From contig NZ_JAGGLB010000019.1 of the NCBI RefSeq assembly GCF_017874215.1, positions 124,001 through 188,000 of the forward strand: DNA of 64,000 nt, in the 5' to 3' direction. Under the pieces are notes generated by a model. It made no database searches and was not told where the DNA came from. It was given only the letters and a program-made list of their open reading frames with translations. This DNA is from Paenibacillus eucommiae (GTDB lineage Bacteria; Bacillota; Bacilli; Paenibacillales; NBRC-103111). Shown piece after piece: positions 16,247 through 25,571 of the stretch; the stretch's first letter is position 1, and each line of letters opens with the position of its first letter. The position numbers were made by a program, and so were the translations under genes.

Positions 16247-17053
16247 ATGATGTCGCTGCGCATGCTCAAGCTGCTTACCATTCTGCTCCCGCCGTTCATT
16301 ATCGGGGGCTTCGAATTTATCCGCCATGAATATATGCTGAACTATTTGTCTATGGAGGCCGGCAACTTCTATATGACCATCATCACGCTCCTCCTTTCTT
16401 ATATTTTCGCTTCCTGGATGTTCCGCAGCATTCAGGGGATTAATGAGAAGCTTGCTGCAGGAGAAGCGCGGCGGGCGGTTTATGAAGACCGGGAGAGATT
16501 GGCTAGAGAGCTGCATGATGATCTGGCGCAAACGTTATTTTTTCTCAATGTAAAATTAAAGCAGGGACATTTGGACGAAGCTAAATCAGCTGTTTCGGAA
16601 ATCGATAGTTCGCTTAGACAAGCCATCTTTAATCTGCGGACACCCCCTGAGGAAGGAAGCTCTTTTTCATTGCGAATCAGCATGTGGCTTCAGAATTGGC
16701 AGAAAATGACAGGTATTGAGCTCGATGAACAATTAACAGTTGCCGATGATGCCTTCAGCTCAGCGGAGGAGGTGCAGTTATTCGGTATGATCCAAGAAGC
16801 CTTTACTAATATCCGCAAGCATTCCAAAGCAACCAAGGCTTCTATAGAGCTTATTGCAGCAGCACACGAATGGGAGTTGCGTATCGAGGATAACGGCATG
16901 GGCATTCATCCTGGCGATATCCAGCAAAAGCATTATGGTATGAATATTATGCAAAAACGAGCGGCAGAGCTCTCCGCCTCATTCGAGCTTTCCCCCCGAC
17001 CGGAAGGCAGTGGAACGGTTCTGCTTGCACAAGTCCAGAGGAGGAATCATTGA
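16247..17053 (+). CDS. NarL-type sensor histidine kinase
   Basis: This 268-residue kinase has two membrane segments (about 8-26 and 44-62) with only a short outside loop, so it probably senses the membrane or an internal partner. HisKA_3 has LARELHDDLAQTLF with the phospho-His near residue 90. The ATPase domain shows EAFTNIRKHSKA and EDNGMGIH. AAAGGGAGG precedes the start. It shares TGATG with the next gene, so the pair is translationally coupled. Confidence 0.92.
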   Translation: MMSLRMLKLLTILLPPFIIGGFEFIRHEYMLNYLSMEAGNFYMTIITLLLSYIFASWMFRSIQGINEKLAAGEARRAVYEDRERLARELHDDLAQTLFFLNVKLKQGHLDEAKSAVSEIDSSLRQAIFNLRTPPEEGSSFSLRISMWLQNWQKMTGIELDEQLTVADDAFSSAEEVQLFGMIQEAFTNIRKHSKATKASIELIAAAHEWELRIEDNGMGIHPGDIQQKHYGMNIMQKRAAELSASFELSPRPEGSGTVLLAQVQRRNH

Positions 17054-17721
17054 TGGAGTCATCCCCATTTCGCGTGCTGATTGCCGATGATCATCCGTTA
17101 GCACGTAAAGCTGTACAAAGCATGCTGGAGCCAGATCCCGCTTTTTATGTAGTGGGGGAAGCTTATAATGGAGAAGAGGCTATTTTGTTATGCGGAGAAG
17201 TAGAGCCAGATCTTGTGCTGATGGATATTCACATGGCGCCAGTAGGGGGACTTGAAGCGACCAGACGAATTAAGCAGCTTTACCCGCATATCCGAATTGT
17301 CGTGCTGACCGTATCTGATGATGTGGCGGATTTATTTACAGCCCTGCAGTTTGGAGCCCAAGGGTATTTATTAAAAAATATGGACCCCGACGAATGGCTT
17401 ACTTACCTCCATGCCCTGCTAGATGACAATTCTGAAGTAGCCAGGCAAATGGCGGATCGCCTCTTTCTGCGCTTTCGCGCCCCGCTTGGCAGTATGCCTG
17501 ACGATCCAGACCCCAGCATGCTTACCTCTAGAGAACAGCAAATTGCAGCCTGCGTAGCACTCGGAGATAATAACCGCCAAATTGCCGAAAAGCTGCTGAT
17601 CTCAGAGAACACCGTCAAAAACCATATGAAGAACATACTGGAAAAGCTCGACATGGAAAACCGGGTTCAACTGACTTCCTATGCCATTAAATACGGATTG
17701 ACACGAAGAGTACAAAATTAA
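17053..17721 (+). CDS. LuxR/NarL-family response regulator
   Basis: This 222-residue DNA-binding regulator has a REC domain (1-125; IADDHP, Asp in LVLMDIHM, Lys in LLKNM) and a C-terminal LuxR helix-turn-helix (155-215; LTSREQQIAACVALGDNNRQIAEKLLISENTVKNHMKNILEKL). The ATG at 17053 overlaps the kinase stop as TGATG. GAGGAGGAATCAT is the ribosome binding site. Its targets are unknown; the YcnI-like gene 95 bp downstream is a candidate. Confidence 0.92.
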   Translation: MESSPFRVLIADDHPLARKAVQSMLEPDPAFYVVGEAYNGEEAILLCGEVEPDLVLMDIHMAPVGGLEATRRIKQLYPHIRIVVLTVSDDVADLFTALQFGAQGYLLKNMDPDEWLTYLHALLDDNSEVARQMADRLFLRFRAPLGSMPDDPDPSMLTSREQQIAACVALGDNNRQIAEKLLISENTVKNHMKNILEKLDMENRVQLTSYAIKYGLTRRVQN

Positions 17722-17816
17722 GAGGCCGAAATAGCCCACTTGAGCCATATGGATTTACAGGCATTTCATTTATTATGAAACCATACGCAAAGATGCTTGA
17801 AAGGGGCTTGAAACTT

Positions 17817-18452
17817 ATGGTTAAAAAAATGATGATGAATTGTGTAATTCTAATGATTGGCTCTATTTTATTTGCTGGTATAGCAAGCGCTCACGTCGTT
17901 GTTTATCCCACACAAACCACGCAAGGCTCGTATGAAAAATTCACAGTCCGCGTTCCTTCTGAAGAAGAGGGCACTTCAACAGTAAAGGTTGAGGTTAGAT
18001 TCCAGGTCGATGCTGTAAGTATCCTCCGCTTCGAGCCGAAGCCGGGCTGGACTTACGAAGTAGCCAAAGATGCAGAAAACAAAATCACAGGCGTCACTTG
18101 GACTTCAGAGGGTGATGGACTAGCGCGTATTGAATTCGGTGAATTCAGTATGCAAGGCAAGGTCGCTGATGCTGCAACCCAGATTGAATGGAAAGCTTAT
18201 CAAACCTATAAAAATGGGACCGTAGTCGAATGGACTGGTGCCGAAGGATCCCAGAAGCCGTCTTCAATTACTTTAGTCCAAGCTAAAGCTGCAGGCACAT
18301 CAGTTGACAGCCATGGGCAAAGCACTACCGTTGATGAGAAAAACAGCGAGGGTGACGGCTCTTCCTCACAAACTGCACTCTACCTTTCCATTGCTGCCGT
18401 TGTGCTAGGAGCCTTGGCACTGATCGTTTCAATTGCTAGAAAAAAAGCTTAA
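17817..18452 (+). CDS. YcnI-like DUF1775 copper-binding membrane protein
   Basis: This protein of about 211 residues has a signal peptide ending AGIASA before HVVVYPTQTTQGSYEKFTVRVPSEEE. The mature N-terminal His, the conserved FRFEPKPGW-type segment and W-T-G-D-G residues are as in B. subtilis YcnI, which binds copper with an N-terminal His-Glu-Trp brace. A single C-terminal membrane helix ends in RKKA. I chose the ATG at 17817 (GAAAGGGG upstream); an upstream ATG at 17775 is possible. In other genomes ycnI sits beside copCD; here the copCD fusion is at 3748-5382. Confidence 0.85.
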   Translation: MVKKMMMNCVILMIGSILFAGIASAHVVVYPTQTTQGSYEKFTVRVPSEEEGTSTVKVEVRFQVDAVSILRFEPKPGWTYEVAKDAENKITGVTWTSEGDGLARIEFGEFSMQGKVADAATQIEWKAYQTYKNGTVVEWTGAEGSQKPSSITLVQAKAAGTSVDSHGQSTTVDEKNSEGDGSSSQTALYLSIAAVVLGALALIVSIARKKA

Positions 18453-18475
18453 ATTAGCTTTCACATACGTTTATA

Positions 18476-18523
18476 CAGCACAAAGACCTGGCCCTAAGAG
18501 CCAGGTCTTTGTGCTGTTTTTTT
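18476..18523. terminator. Bidirectional terminator
   Basis: CAGCACAAAGACCTGGC and its exact complement enclose CCTAAGA and are followed by seven T. It serves the YcnI-like gene and lies just before the convergent folA end. Confidence 0.92.
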
Positions 18524-18532
18524 ACAAATCTG

Positions 18533-19018
18533 CTAATGCTTTCTATCATATATCCGGAAATGGAACACATAAGGATTTTTCTCATCCTGTTGACCCTGCT
18601 CACTGGAAACCAGCTCCCACTGCTCCATCGACATATCTGGGAAGTAGGTGTCAGCCGCAAATTCATGATCAATTTCCGTAATGTACATGCGATCCACTTT
18701 TCCCAAGAAAAGACGGAAGATCTCCGCTCCTCCTATGACAAACAGCTCCTCGTCGTGAAACAGCTCCAATGCTTGTTCTACAGAGTGGATAACTTCGCAG
18801 CCTTCGGCAGAAAAGCGGGGATTCTGCGTGATGATCACATTGCGTCTGCCCGGGAGCGGCTTACCGATCGATTCATACGTTTTGCGGCCCATCAGGATAG
18901 GATGCCCTGTTGTCACGCTTTTAAAAAACTTCAAATCAGCTGGCAAATGCCAAGGAAGACTATTATCCTTCCCGATAGCCCGATTGCGGTCCATGGCATA
19001 AATAAAGGAAATGCTCAC
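18533..19018 (-). CDS. folA: Dihydrofolate reductase
   Basis: This 161-residue enzyme reduces dihydrofolate to tetrahydrofolate with NADPH. Family residues are visible: ISFIYAMDRNRAIGKDNSLPWHLPADLKFF (substrate Asp/Trp region), GHPILMGRKTYESIG, and FVIGGAEIF for NADPH. I chose GTG at 19018 (TTTGGAG upstream) because it gives the standard length; the frame is open to 19063. It follows thyA by 48 nt and recycles the dihydrofolate that ThyA makes. Confidence 0.95.
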   Translation of the reverse strand: MSISFIYAMDRNRAIGKDNSLPWHLPADLKFFKSVTTGHPILMGRKTYESIGKPLPGRRNVIITQNPRFSAEGCEVIHSVEQALELFHDEELFVIGGAEIFRLFLGKVDRMYITEIDHEFAADTYFPDMSMEQWELVSSEQGQQDEKNPYVFHFRIYDRKH

Positions 19019-19066
19019 TAGCTTCAACTCCAAACTTGTAAATGGCAATTTATTAAATAGCAATTT

Positions 19067-19861
19067 TTAAATAGCAATTAAACCCTTGATCCCCGGATGG
19101 CTCACATAATCAGCAATTTCAAAGTCCTCGAATGCATAATCAAAAATAGAATCTGGCTTGCGCTTAATAAGCAGCTTCGGCAAAGGATAAGGTTCACGGG
19201 TGAGCTGCAGCTTCACCTGCTCGATATGATTCAGATAAATGTGCACATCGCCTCCGCACCAGATCAGCTCTCCTACCTCAAGATCGCACTGCTGTGCCAC
19301 CATATAGGTGAGAAAGGCATAGCTTGCAATATTAAATGGCAGACCAAGGAATGTGTCAACCGACCGCATATTGAACATGCAGGAAAGCTTGCCGTCCGCT
19401 ACATAAAACTGAAAAGCATAATGACAAGGAGGCAGCGCCATGGCACTTACCTCAGCGGGATTCCATGCGCTGACCAAATGTCTTCTTGAATCCGGATTGT
19501 TACGAATTTGGTCGATCAGCTGGCTGATCTGATCCGTTGTTCTGCCGTCAGGGCCCAGCCATGTCCGCCACTGCGCACCGTACACGCGGCCCAGGTTCCC
19601 TTCTTCGTCAGCCCATTCATTCCAGATCCTGACCCCCTTCTCCTTCAAATAAGCAATATTCGTTTCCCCGCTCAGAAACCACAACAGCTCGTGTAAAATC
19701 GATTTGATATGCAGTTTTTTCGTGGTCAGTAAAGGAAAGCCCTTCGCCAGATCAAAGCGCAGCTGACGGGAAAATACAGATATCGTTCCCGTTCCAGTCC
19801 TGTCCTCTTTCTTCGTGCCGTTGTCCAAAATATCTTGTAAAAGCTCTAAATATGCTTGCAA
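19067..19861 (-). CDS. thyA: Thymidylate synthase
   Basis: This 264-residue enzyme methylates dUMP to dTMP using methylene-tetrahydrofolate. It has EDRTGTGTISVFSRQLRFDL, catalytic Cys in ALPPCHYAFQFYV, RSVDTFLGLPFNIASYA, and DVHIYLNHIEQ. The TTG start at 19861 has GAGGTG seven bases upstream and gives exactly the E. coli ThyA length; a GTG two codons earlier is possible. Operon with folA. Confidence 0.95.
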   Translation of the reverse strand: MQAYLELLQDILDNGTKKEDRTGTGTISVFSRQLRFDLAKGFPLLTTKKLHIKSILHELLWFLSGETNIAYLKEKGVRIWNEWADEEGNLGRVYGAQWRTWLGPDGRTTDQISQLIDQIRNNPDSRRHLVSAWNPAEVSAMALPPCHYAFQFYVADGKLSCMFNMRSVDTFLGLPFNIASYAFLTYMVAQQCDLEVGELIWCGGDVHIYLNHIEQVKLQLTREPYPLPKLLIKRKPDSIFDYAFEDFEIADYVSHPGIKGLIAI

Positions 19862-19979
19862 AGTCACACACCTCAATCAGTCCGAAATAGTTGATCCAAG
19901 TTTAACAGCAATACGCTTACGCTTCTCTTTTGCCTATTATACTCTTTTGGCGGTTATACCGAAAGTATCTGGCAATGAC

Positions 19980-20020
19980 AAAAAAAATGAACGCATGAAT
20001 AGCGCTCATTTGACGTTCAT
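19980..20020 (-). terminator. Intrinsic terminator after the IDEAL-domain gene
   Basis: On the minus strand ATGAACG ... CGTTCAT with an inner ATGAGCGC-type stem is followed by TTTTTTTTG. Confidence 0.8.
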
Positions 20021-20030
20021 AAACCTATAG

Positions 20031-20420
20031 TTAATCCATCCAGATACGACGATGGGGCATTGATATCGGTTGTTTATGTGTAGGTGATTTGGACTTCTTT
20101 GTTTGATTACGCAGTTCTCCGAGTGAGGAGGTCAATTCCATGAACCACTGCTCGTCTCTAGTCACTAAAGCAATATCAATCAGATCAGCCAAGGCTCTTT
20201 CATCCAACCATGCTTCAACTTGCAGCAGTTCCAGCTTGCTTAGCAAGCCTTCAGCAATTCTCCCAATTGCGTCTTTCCGGTCACTTTCAGTTACTCTTAC
20301 TAGAGCCGATCCACGCTCCCAGCTTACTGCCTCTACAAAGCCTCTGATTTTCTCGTCTTCTACTGTTGTTCCGCTGACCCAATCCCCAGGCTGCACCTGC
20401 ATTTGTTTCACGTTTGTCAT
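20031..20420 (-). CDS. IDEAL-domain protein
   Basis: This 129-residue cytoplasmic protein has an N-terminal small beta domain (QVQPGDWVSGTTVEDEKIRGFVEAVSW) and an IDEAL segment, ALADLIDIALVTRDEQWFMEL (about 80-100), then a basic tail. IDEAL domains occur in Bacilli competence and stress proteins such as ComK-adaptor-like factors; function here is unknown. The ATG at 20420 has GAAAGGGTGAG upstream. The listed extension to 20471 lacks a site. It is single-gene with its own terminator. Confidence 0.82.
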   Translation of the reverse strand: MTNVKQMQVQPGDWVSGTTVEDEKIRGFVEAVSWERGSALVRVTESDRKDAIGRIAEGLLSKLELLQVEAWLDERALADLIDIALVTRDEQWFMELTSSLGELRNQTKKSKSPTHKQPISMPHRRIWMD

Positions 20421-20722
20421 CCTACTCACCCTTTCTTTACTGATTTCATATGGCGGGTTTTCATCAACCACCTACTGTTATTATATAAATTACAGTTAAC
20501 AAAGTCAAGTCCTGACTTATTCTGACCTTTCCATAAACTTCTCAGATTTCACCCCCTAATCTGGTTTAAAAGTTGAAAAATGTCGAAAAAAGGTGAACAG
20601 AAAAGGGAAATCGTCCTATCATCGCGAACTATGTTTCAGATAGCTAGATTTTTGCGCTAAATATGACCAATTACTTCCTAAATAAATAATAAAAAGGTAA
20701 TATATAGGAAAGGAGAGCTGGC
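20421..20722. other. Intergenic stretch upstream of the large kinase
   Basis: About 300 AT-rich bases between divergent genes. I see no further gene, no clear -35/-10 pair and no riboswitch core. Only the AAAGGAGAG site of the kinase gene is clear. Confidence 0.5.
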
Positions 20723-23700
20723 ATGAACTATTCTGATGATTCGAATGAAAAAGTGGATATACCAGTAAGCCATGTTGATTATATAGTCGGAATTGCCGCA
20801 TCTGCGATGCCGTGCGAAGGGTTGCAAACCTTCCTCAGTCACACGTCATCGTCCAATGGCATTGCTTATCTGATTGCACAGGAACAAGCAGAACCAGAGC
20901 AGACCAGGCTTCTCATCCAGCAGCTTGCTGGCTTCACGGCTATGCCTGTAATTGAAGCTGAACATAAGATGGAGCTTCTGGCCAATTGCATTTATATCAT
21001 CCCCCCTAGGCAAAAACTAGTGATTCATGATGGAAGGTTTTCTCTCACCGAATACGAGGATAAAGCAAGCAGCAGCATGCCCGCAGACCGCTTGTTTGCC
21101 GCCCTCGCCAGCAGCTTTGGCAGTCAAAGTATCGCTATTATTTTCGCTGGCCGTGAGACCATGGATGGCTTACAGGGTATAGACGCGGTAAAGAAAGAGA
21201 ACGGATTAGTATTGGTTGAGCATGCTGCCTATAGTCAATCCTTCCCTGATGAAAGCTTGCCGATAAAAGAACAATTTGATTACAGCCTGTCATCAGCAGA
21301 AATGCCGGGAGTAATCCTTAAATACATCACCTTTTTTACAAATCATAACAAAGAGCTGCTTGAAGAGGAGCAGGTGGCTTTATTTGCTATTTTGAAACAA
21401 GCCTCCGGAGTCGATTTTACTTACTATAAGAAAAAAAGTATCCTGCGCCGGCTTCAAAGAAGAATGAGCATGAAAGGCTTTTATCATATTGGGGATTATA
21501 ATCGCTTTCTGATGGAAAACCCGGACGAGGTTGCTGCCTTGCAGAAAGATTTCTTAATTGGGGTTACTCATTTTTTCCGCGATCCCGAAGCGTTTGCTAT
21601 CATTGCTGAGAAAATCCTCCCCCAAATCTTTGAGCAGCGTGCGGAAAATAAGCAGATCCGTGTTTGGGTTGCCGGCTGCTCCACGGGCGAAGAGGTTTAC
21701 TCGATTGCCATCCTCATTAAACAGCACATGGAATCGATCGGGACCGAATACGAAGTCAAAATATTTGCTACAGATCTGGATAAGGAATCGATTCAATTTG
21801 CCAGCCGCGGCGTTTATCCCGATCTTATAACCCGAAGTGTTTCTCCGGAGCATCTAAAAAAATATTTCACACTTCAGGGAAGCGAGTATCAAGTCAATAA
21901 AGAAATTAGACAAATGATCGTTTTTGCCCAGCACAATATGTTAAAGGACCCTCCCTTCATTCAATTGGATCTGGTAACCTGCCGGAATATGTTCATTTAT
22001 TTAGAGCCTGAAATGCAGCGGAAGGTTATTTCCCTGTTCCATTTCGCTTTAAAGCTGGATGCCTTTCTTTTCCTGGGACCGAGCGAAACGCTTGGCAAGC
22101 TGACCAATCTGTTCACACCCATGGACAGTAAATGGAACATTTATCAATACAAAGAAATTACCCATTGGATGTCGGTGAATTCATTTGCATTGAATAATCC
22201 TGTAAGCGAGAACACCTCCAAACAGAAAAACCAAGTAATAGCCCGCTTAAAGGAAACGGAACGGATCATCAAGCTGGACAACATTTATACGAAGCTGCTA
22301 GAGGAATATGTCCCTGCCTGCGTCATTGTTGACGAGAATAATGAGATTATCCATATTAACGGAAATGCCAGCCAATACTTGATAATCCCCAAGGGGAAGC
22401 CAAGCCACAGCTTGTTTAAAATGATTCCTGAAGCCTTATCTGTAGCCATTGGTACCGCCCTGCACAAGGTTAGAAAAGAAGGAACTGAAGTGATTTACAA
22501 CGACCTTCTGATCCATGATGGCAGCCGGATGAAATCGATCAATTTGCATACCAAGCCTTTTAATGTCCGTTCGGCTAACGATAAGCTGACTATTATATTT
22601 TTTCAAGAAAATCATGAAGTGCCAGAGGAGAAAGCTGCTGAAGTGGAGCGGCCGTTTAGTGGCTCTACTTTCCATATGGAGCATACGATCAATCAGCATA
22701 TTAAAGATCTGGAGTCGGAATTGTTCCATGCGAAAGAAACCATCCAGGTAACGATCGAAGAACTGGAAACCTCCAACGAGGAGTACCAGGCCGCGAACGA
22801 AGAATTGATTGTCGCCAACGAAGAGCTGCAGAGCACCAATGAGGAGCTGCAGTCTATGAATGAAGAATTACTGGTCATCAACAACGAGTACCAGAACAAA
22901 ATTCAGGAATTGACCGAAATTAATACGGATATGTCCAATTTTGTTATCAGCACAGAAATCGCTACCCTTTTCCTGGACAATAGAATGCGAATTCGCAAAT
23001 TCACTCCCGCTCTAACCAAAGAAATCAATTTAATGAATGTCGATATCGGGCGACCTTTCCGCGACATCTCACACAACCTGCAATACGATCATTTCCTGAG
23101 CGATACGCAGCATGTGCTGAACACGGGCAAATCGGTCGAAAAAGACATCAGAAGCCGTAACGGCAAATGGTATCATATTAAGCTGCTGCCTTACCGTACC
23201 CTAACGAATGAAAACACAGGTGTCGTGATTACATTTATCGATATTAGCGAATTGAAAAAAGCAAATGAAGAGCTGCTCATTCTTTCTTACGCGATTCAGC
23301 AAAGCCCCGGGTGTATTGTCATTACTGATTTATCACGGCGGATTAAATATGTGAACAACAAAGCCAGTGAAACATTAGGCTACAGTCAGGAAGAAATGGC
23401 CAAGAACAAGCTTCAGCTTCATTCTGACAGCCTTTCTCAGGAGCAGTTGGAGGAAATATGGAGCCAATTGGCATCAGGTACGAAATGGAGCGGTGAATTG
23501 CTGGCCAAGCGTAAAAATGGGGAAAAGTTCTGTGAGTGGGTTTCTCTACTGCCTATTACGAATTATGAGGGCGAAATCATTTTTTTCCTGAAAATTTCCG
23601 AAGATATAACGGAGCAAAAAAACACACTGGAGATTCTGCATAAAACCGATATGCTTTCTGCTGTTGGTCAATTAGCCGCTGGCATCGCGCATGAAATCCG

Positions 23701-24301
23701 TAACCCGCTAACCGCTTTAAAAGGCTTCACCAAGCTGCTTGAGCCAAGCACCGACAAAAAAAATTACTTGCAAATCATGTCTTCAGAGCTGGATCGCATT
23801 GAAACGGTCATCAGCGAGCTGTTATTACTGGCGCGTCCTCCTGAGCAGCAATTCGCTTTACAGGATATCACCCAAATCCTTCAAGATGTCGTGATGCTGC
23901 TGGAAACGCAAGCTATTCTTAAAAATGTGGAAATCGTCACCAAATTTGTCGCCATGATTCCTTTGGTCAACTGCGTTGAAAATCAATTAAAGCAGGTTTT
24001 TATCAATATTTTGAAAAATGGCATTGAATCTATGCCGCAGGGAGGCATTTTACTCGTTAAAGTCCGTCTCAATGAGGATAAAGCAATTTCAATCAGCTTC
24101 AGCGACCAAGGAATAGGGATTCCGAAGAAAACCTTAACAAAGCTTGGCCAGCCCTTCTATACAACTAAAGAAAACGGGACTGGACTTGGATTGATGGTCA
24201 GCTATAAAATCATTGCCAATCATCAAGGCACCATTTCGATCAAAAGCACCCTGGGGAAAGGTACGACAGTTACGATCGTATTAAAGCCCGGGGAAGGCTA
24301 A
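20723..24301 (+). CDS. CheB-CheR-PAS histidine kinase
   Basis: This 1192-residue cytoplasmic protein is a fused chemotaxis-type signalling enzyme. CheB-like domain (10-195): the Ser region is GIAASAMPCEG, but the usual catalytic His is replaced (LIAQEQAEPE) while GRETMDG keeps an Asp, so the esterase is probably inactive. CheR methyltransferase (210-485): FFRDPEAF, VWVAGCSTGEEVYSIA, FATDLD, and TCRNMFIYLEPEMQ are intact. A coiled coil of NEELQSTNEELQSMNEEL type (about 666-736) joins two PAS domains (740-970) to HisKA (GIAHEIRNP, H990) and an ATPase (1090-1190, NILKNGIESMP, GTGLGLMVS). AAAGGAGAG precedes the ATG. Confidence 0.93.
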   Translation: MNYSDDSNEKVDIPVSHVDYIVGIAASAMPCEGLQTFLSHTSSSNGIAYLIAQEQAEPEQTRLLIQQLAGFTAMPVIEAEHKMELLANCIYIIPPRQKLVIHDGRFSLTEYEDKASSSMPADRLFAALASSFGSQSIAIIFAGRETMDGLQGIDAVKKENGLVLVEHAAYSQSFPDESLPIKEQFDYSLSSAEMPGVILKYITFFTNHNKELLEEEQVALFAILKQASGVDFTYYKKKSILRRLQRRMSMKGFYHIGDYNRFLMENPDEVAALQKDFLIGVTHFFRDPEAFAIIAEKILPQIFEQRAENKQIRVWVAGCSTGEEVYSIAILIKQHMESIGTEYEVKIFATDLDKESIQFASRGVYPDLITRSVSPEHLKKYFTLQGSEYQVNKEIRQMIVFAQHNMLKDPPFIQLDLVTCRNMFIYLEPEMQRKVISLFHFALKLDAFLFLGPSETLGKLTNLFTPMDSKWNIYQYKEITHWMSVNSFALNNPVSENTSKQKNQVIARLKETERIIKLDNIYTKLLEEYVPACVIVDENNEIIHINGNASQYLIIPKGKPSHSLFKMIPEALSVAIGTALHKVRKEGTEVIYNDLLIHDGSRMKSINLHTKPFNVRSANDKLTIIFFQENHEVPEEKAAEVERPFSGSTFHMEHTINQHIKDLESELFHAKETIQVTIEELETSNEEYQAANEELIVANEELQSTNEELQSMNEELLVINNEYQNKIQELTEINTDMSNFVISTEIATLFLDNRMRIRKFTPALTKEINLMNVDIGRPFRDISHNLQYDHFLSDTQHVLNTGKSVEKDIRSRNGKWYHIKLLPYRTLTNENTGVVITFIDISELKKANEELLILSYAIQQSPGCIVITDLSRRIKYVNNKASETLGYSQEEMAKNKLQLHSDSLSQEQLEEIWSQLASGTKWSGELLAKRKNGEKFCEWVSLLPITNYEGEIIFFLKISEDITEQKNTLEILHKTDMLSAVGQLAAGIAHEIRNPLTALKGFTKLLEPSTDKKNYLQIMSSELDRIETVISELLLLARPPEQQFALQDITQILQDVVMLLETQAILKNVEIVTKFVAMIPLVNCVENQLKQVFINILKNGIESMPQGGILLVKVRLNEDKAISISFSDQGIGIPKKTLTKLGQPFYTTKENGTGLGLMVSYKIIANHQGTISIKSTLGKGTTVTIVLKPGEG

Positions 24302-24318
24302 TAAAAAAACACCCTTCA

Positions 24319-24842
24319 TGAGCGTCCTTTGAGGGGCGTGTTCATGGCTTTGGTGCGCTGCGGAGGGAATGGCTGTGGGCTCCAGCCGCTGTTAAAGATT
24401 TGTTCCTTTCAATGGAAATGGATGGGAGGTTGGAACAAATCTTTAAAGGCGGACGGGGAAGAGCTTCCGGCGGTCGCGGACGCTCTTCCACCCACAGCCG
24501 TAACTCTCTCAGCTACAATTACACGAATCACACGAACACCAAGCTCAAACGGACTGCCAGCATGGGTTTTTCTCTGGATTGAAGGAGATTTCCCCCCGGG
24601 CCAAGCCGCTGGGCTGAAGATCGGCCCGCCAGCAGGCTCGACTGAAAGGATCCACTACGATCCACTGCTTTAACGATGTTTTTCATCGTTAAAAGCACCA
24701 GGCCCTCCCCATATCTTTAATTTAACGATGAAAAACATCGTTAAGTCGAGCACACGCTCAAAAGACGCGAAACACAACACGGGACTGCCAGTTGCAGAGA
24801 TTGCTTTCCTCCCTAAGGGAAAGGGATAGTGAAAGTAGGACT
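24319..24842 (+). repeat. Dispersed intergenic repeat, copy 2
   Basis: It has the same module order as copies 1 and 3: GCGTCCTTTGAGG, GAGGGAATGG, TGTGGGCTCCAGCCGCTGTT, AAAGATTTGTTCC ... GGAACAAATCTTT (inverted repeat present), CCAAGCTCAAACGGACTGCC, two TTAACGATG/CATCGTTAA hairpins (24669-24693 and 24721-24745), then GATTGCTTTCCT and GGAAAGGGATAGTG. It lies between converging genes. Frames inside (114 residues from 24329) have no ribosome binding site. Confidence 0.85.
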
Positions 24843-24872
24843 AGCTCTAAATAAAAAAACATCTCTCACACT

Positions 24873-24918
24873 AAAAAGAATAGCCCCTTGTGCCTGGTAT
24901 GCGCACGGGGGCTATTCT
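24873..24918 (-). terminator. Intrinsic terminator after the sulfite-oxidase-like gene
   Basis: On the minus strand GAATAGCCCC/GGGGCTATTC is followed by TTTTTAG; the loop holds a second small stem. Confidence 0.8.
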
Positions 24919-24956
24919 TCAGTTAATTGGCAAGCTATTAATTTTGAATCTATAAC

Positions 24957-25547
24957 TTAAAAATCGTATCTTTGCGATTTCCACGGATCACCGTACATAT
25001 GGTAGCCGTTGAGCTCCCAGAAACCTGGCTTATCCTTCTCCATCAGCTCGATACCCCGCAGCCATTTGGCGCTTTTCCAAAAATACAGATGCGGCACCAC
25101 CATCCGGACCGGCGAGCCATGCTCAGGACTAAGCAATTTCCCCTGATGCCGGATGCCCAAAAAGGAAGTATCCCGCAGAAAATCCTCAAGAGGCAGATTC
25201 GTTGTCCAGCCATGCTCAGCATGCAGCATCACAAATTGGGCCTCGGGCTTCAGCTTCACCTTGCTCATCAGCTCCGATACCGCTATCCCTTCCCACACAT
25301 TATCGAGCTTGGACCAGGTTGTGACGCAATGAATATCATTGCTGTACTGCCTGCGCGGAAGTGCCATGAAATGCTTGTAGGAAATCGTATATTCCTCTTC
25401 CACCAATCCGAAAATTCGCAAATTCCATTTGCTCATATCGTTATAATAAGGCACGGAACCATAATGAAGCACAGGCCATCCCTCTGTTAGCGTTTGTCCC
25501 GGCGGAACACGTTGATCGTTCTCTTCAGCCTTTTCTCCGGATAACAC
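24957..25547 (-). CDS. Sulfite oxidase-like molybdopterin protein (YuiH-like)
   Basis: This 196-residue protein is a molybdopterin-binding oxidoreductase domain. It has WNLRIFGLVEEEYTISYKHFMALP, the molybdenum Cys in DIHCVTTWSKLDNVWEGI, LEDFL, and GSPVRMVVPHLYFWKSAKWLRGIE. No signal peptide or dimerisation domain, as in Bacillus YuiH. The GTG start has GCGGAGGTTATTCCT upstream. It follows gcvH by 24 nt on the same strand, so it may be co-transcribed; a functional link is not obvious. Confidence 0.85.
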   Translation of the reverse strand: MLSGEKAEENDQRVPPGQTLTEGWPVLHYGSVPYYNDMSKWNLRIFGLVEEEYTISYKHFMALPRRQYSNDIHCVTTWSKLDNVWEGIAVSELMSKVKLKPEAQFVMLHAEHGWTTNLPLEDFLRDTSFLGIRHQGKLLSPEHGSPVRMVVPHLYFWKSAKWLRGIELMEKDKPGFWELNGYHMYGDPWKSQRYDF

Positions 25548-25571
25548 AGGAATAACCTCCGCTTCTTTTCA

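Noticed and set aside
24329..24673. 114-residue frame in repeat copy 2 (with matching 71- and 83-residue frames in copies 1 and 3 sharing a GNGCGLQPLL-like run)
   Set aside because: The shared residues come from the conserved DNA block; no ribosome binding site, no shared length, and the frames diverge outside it.
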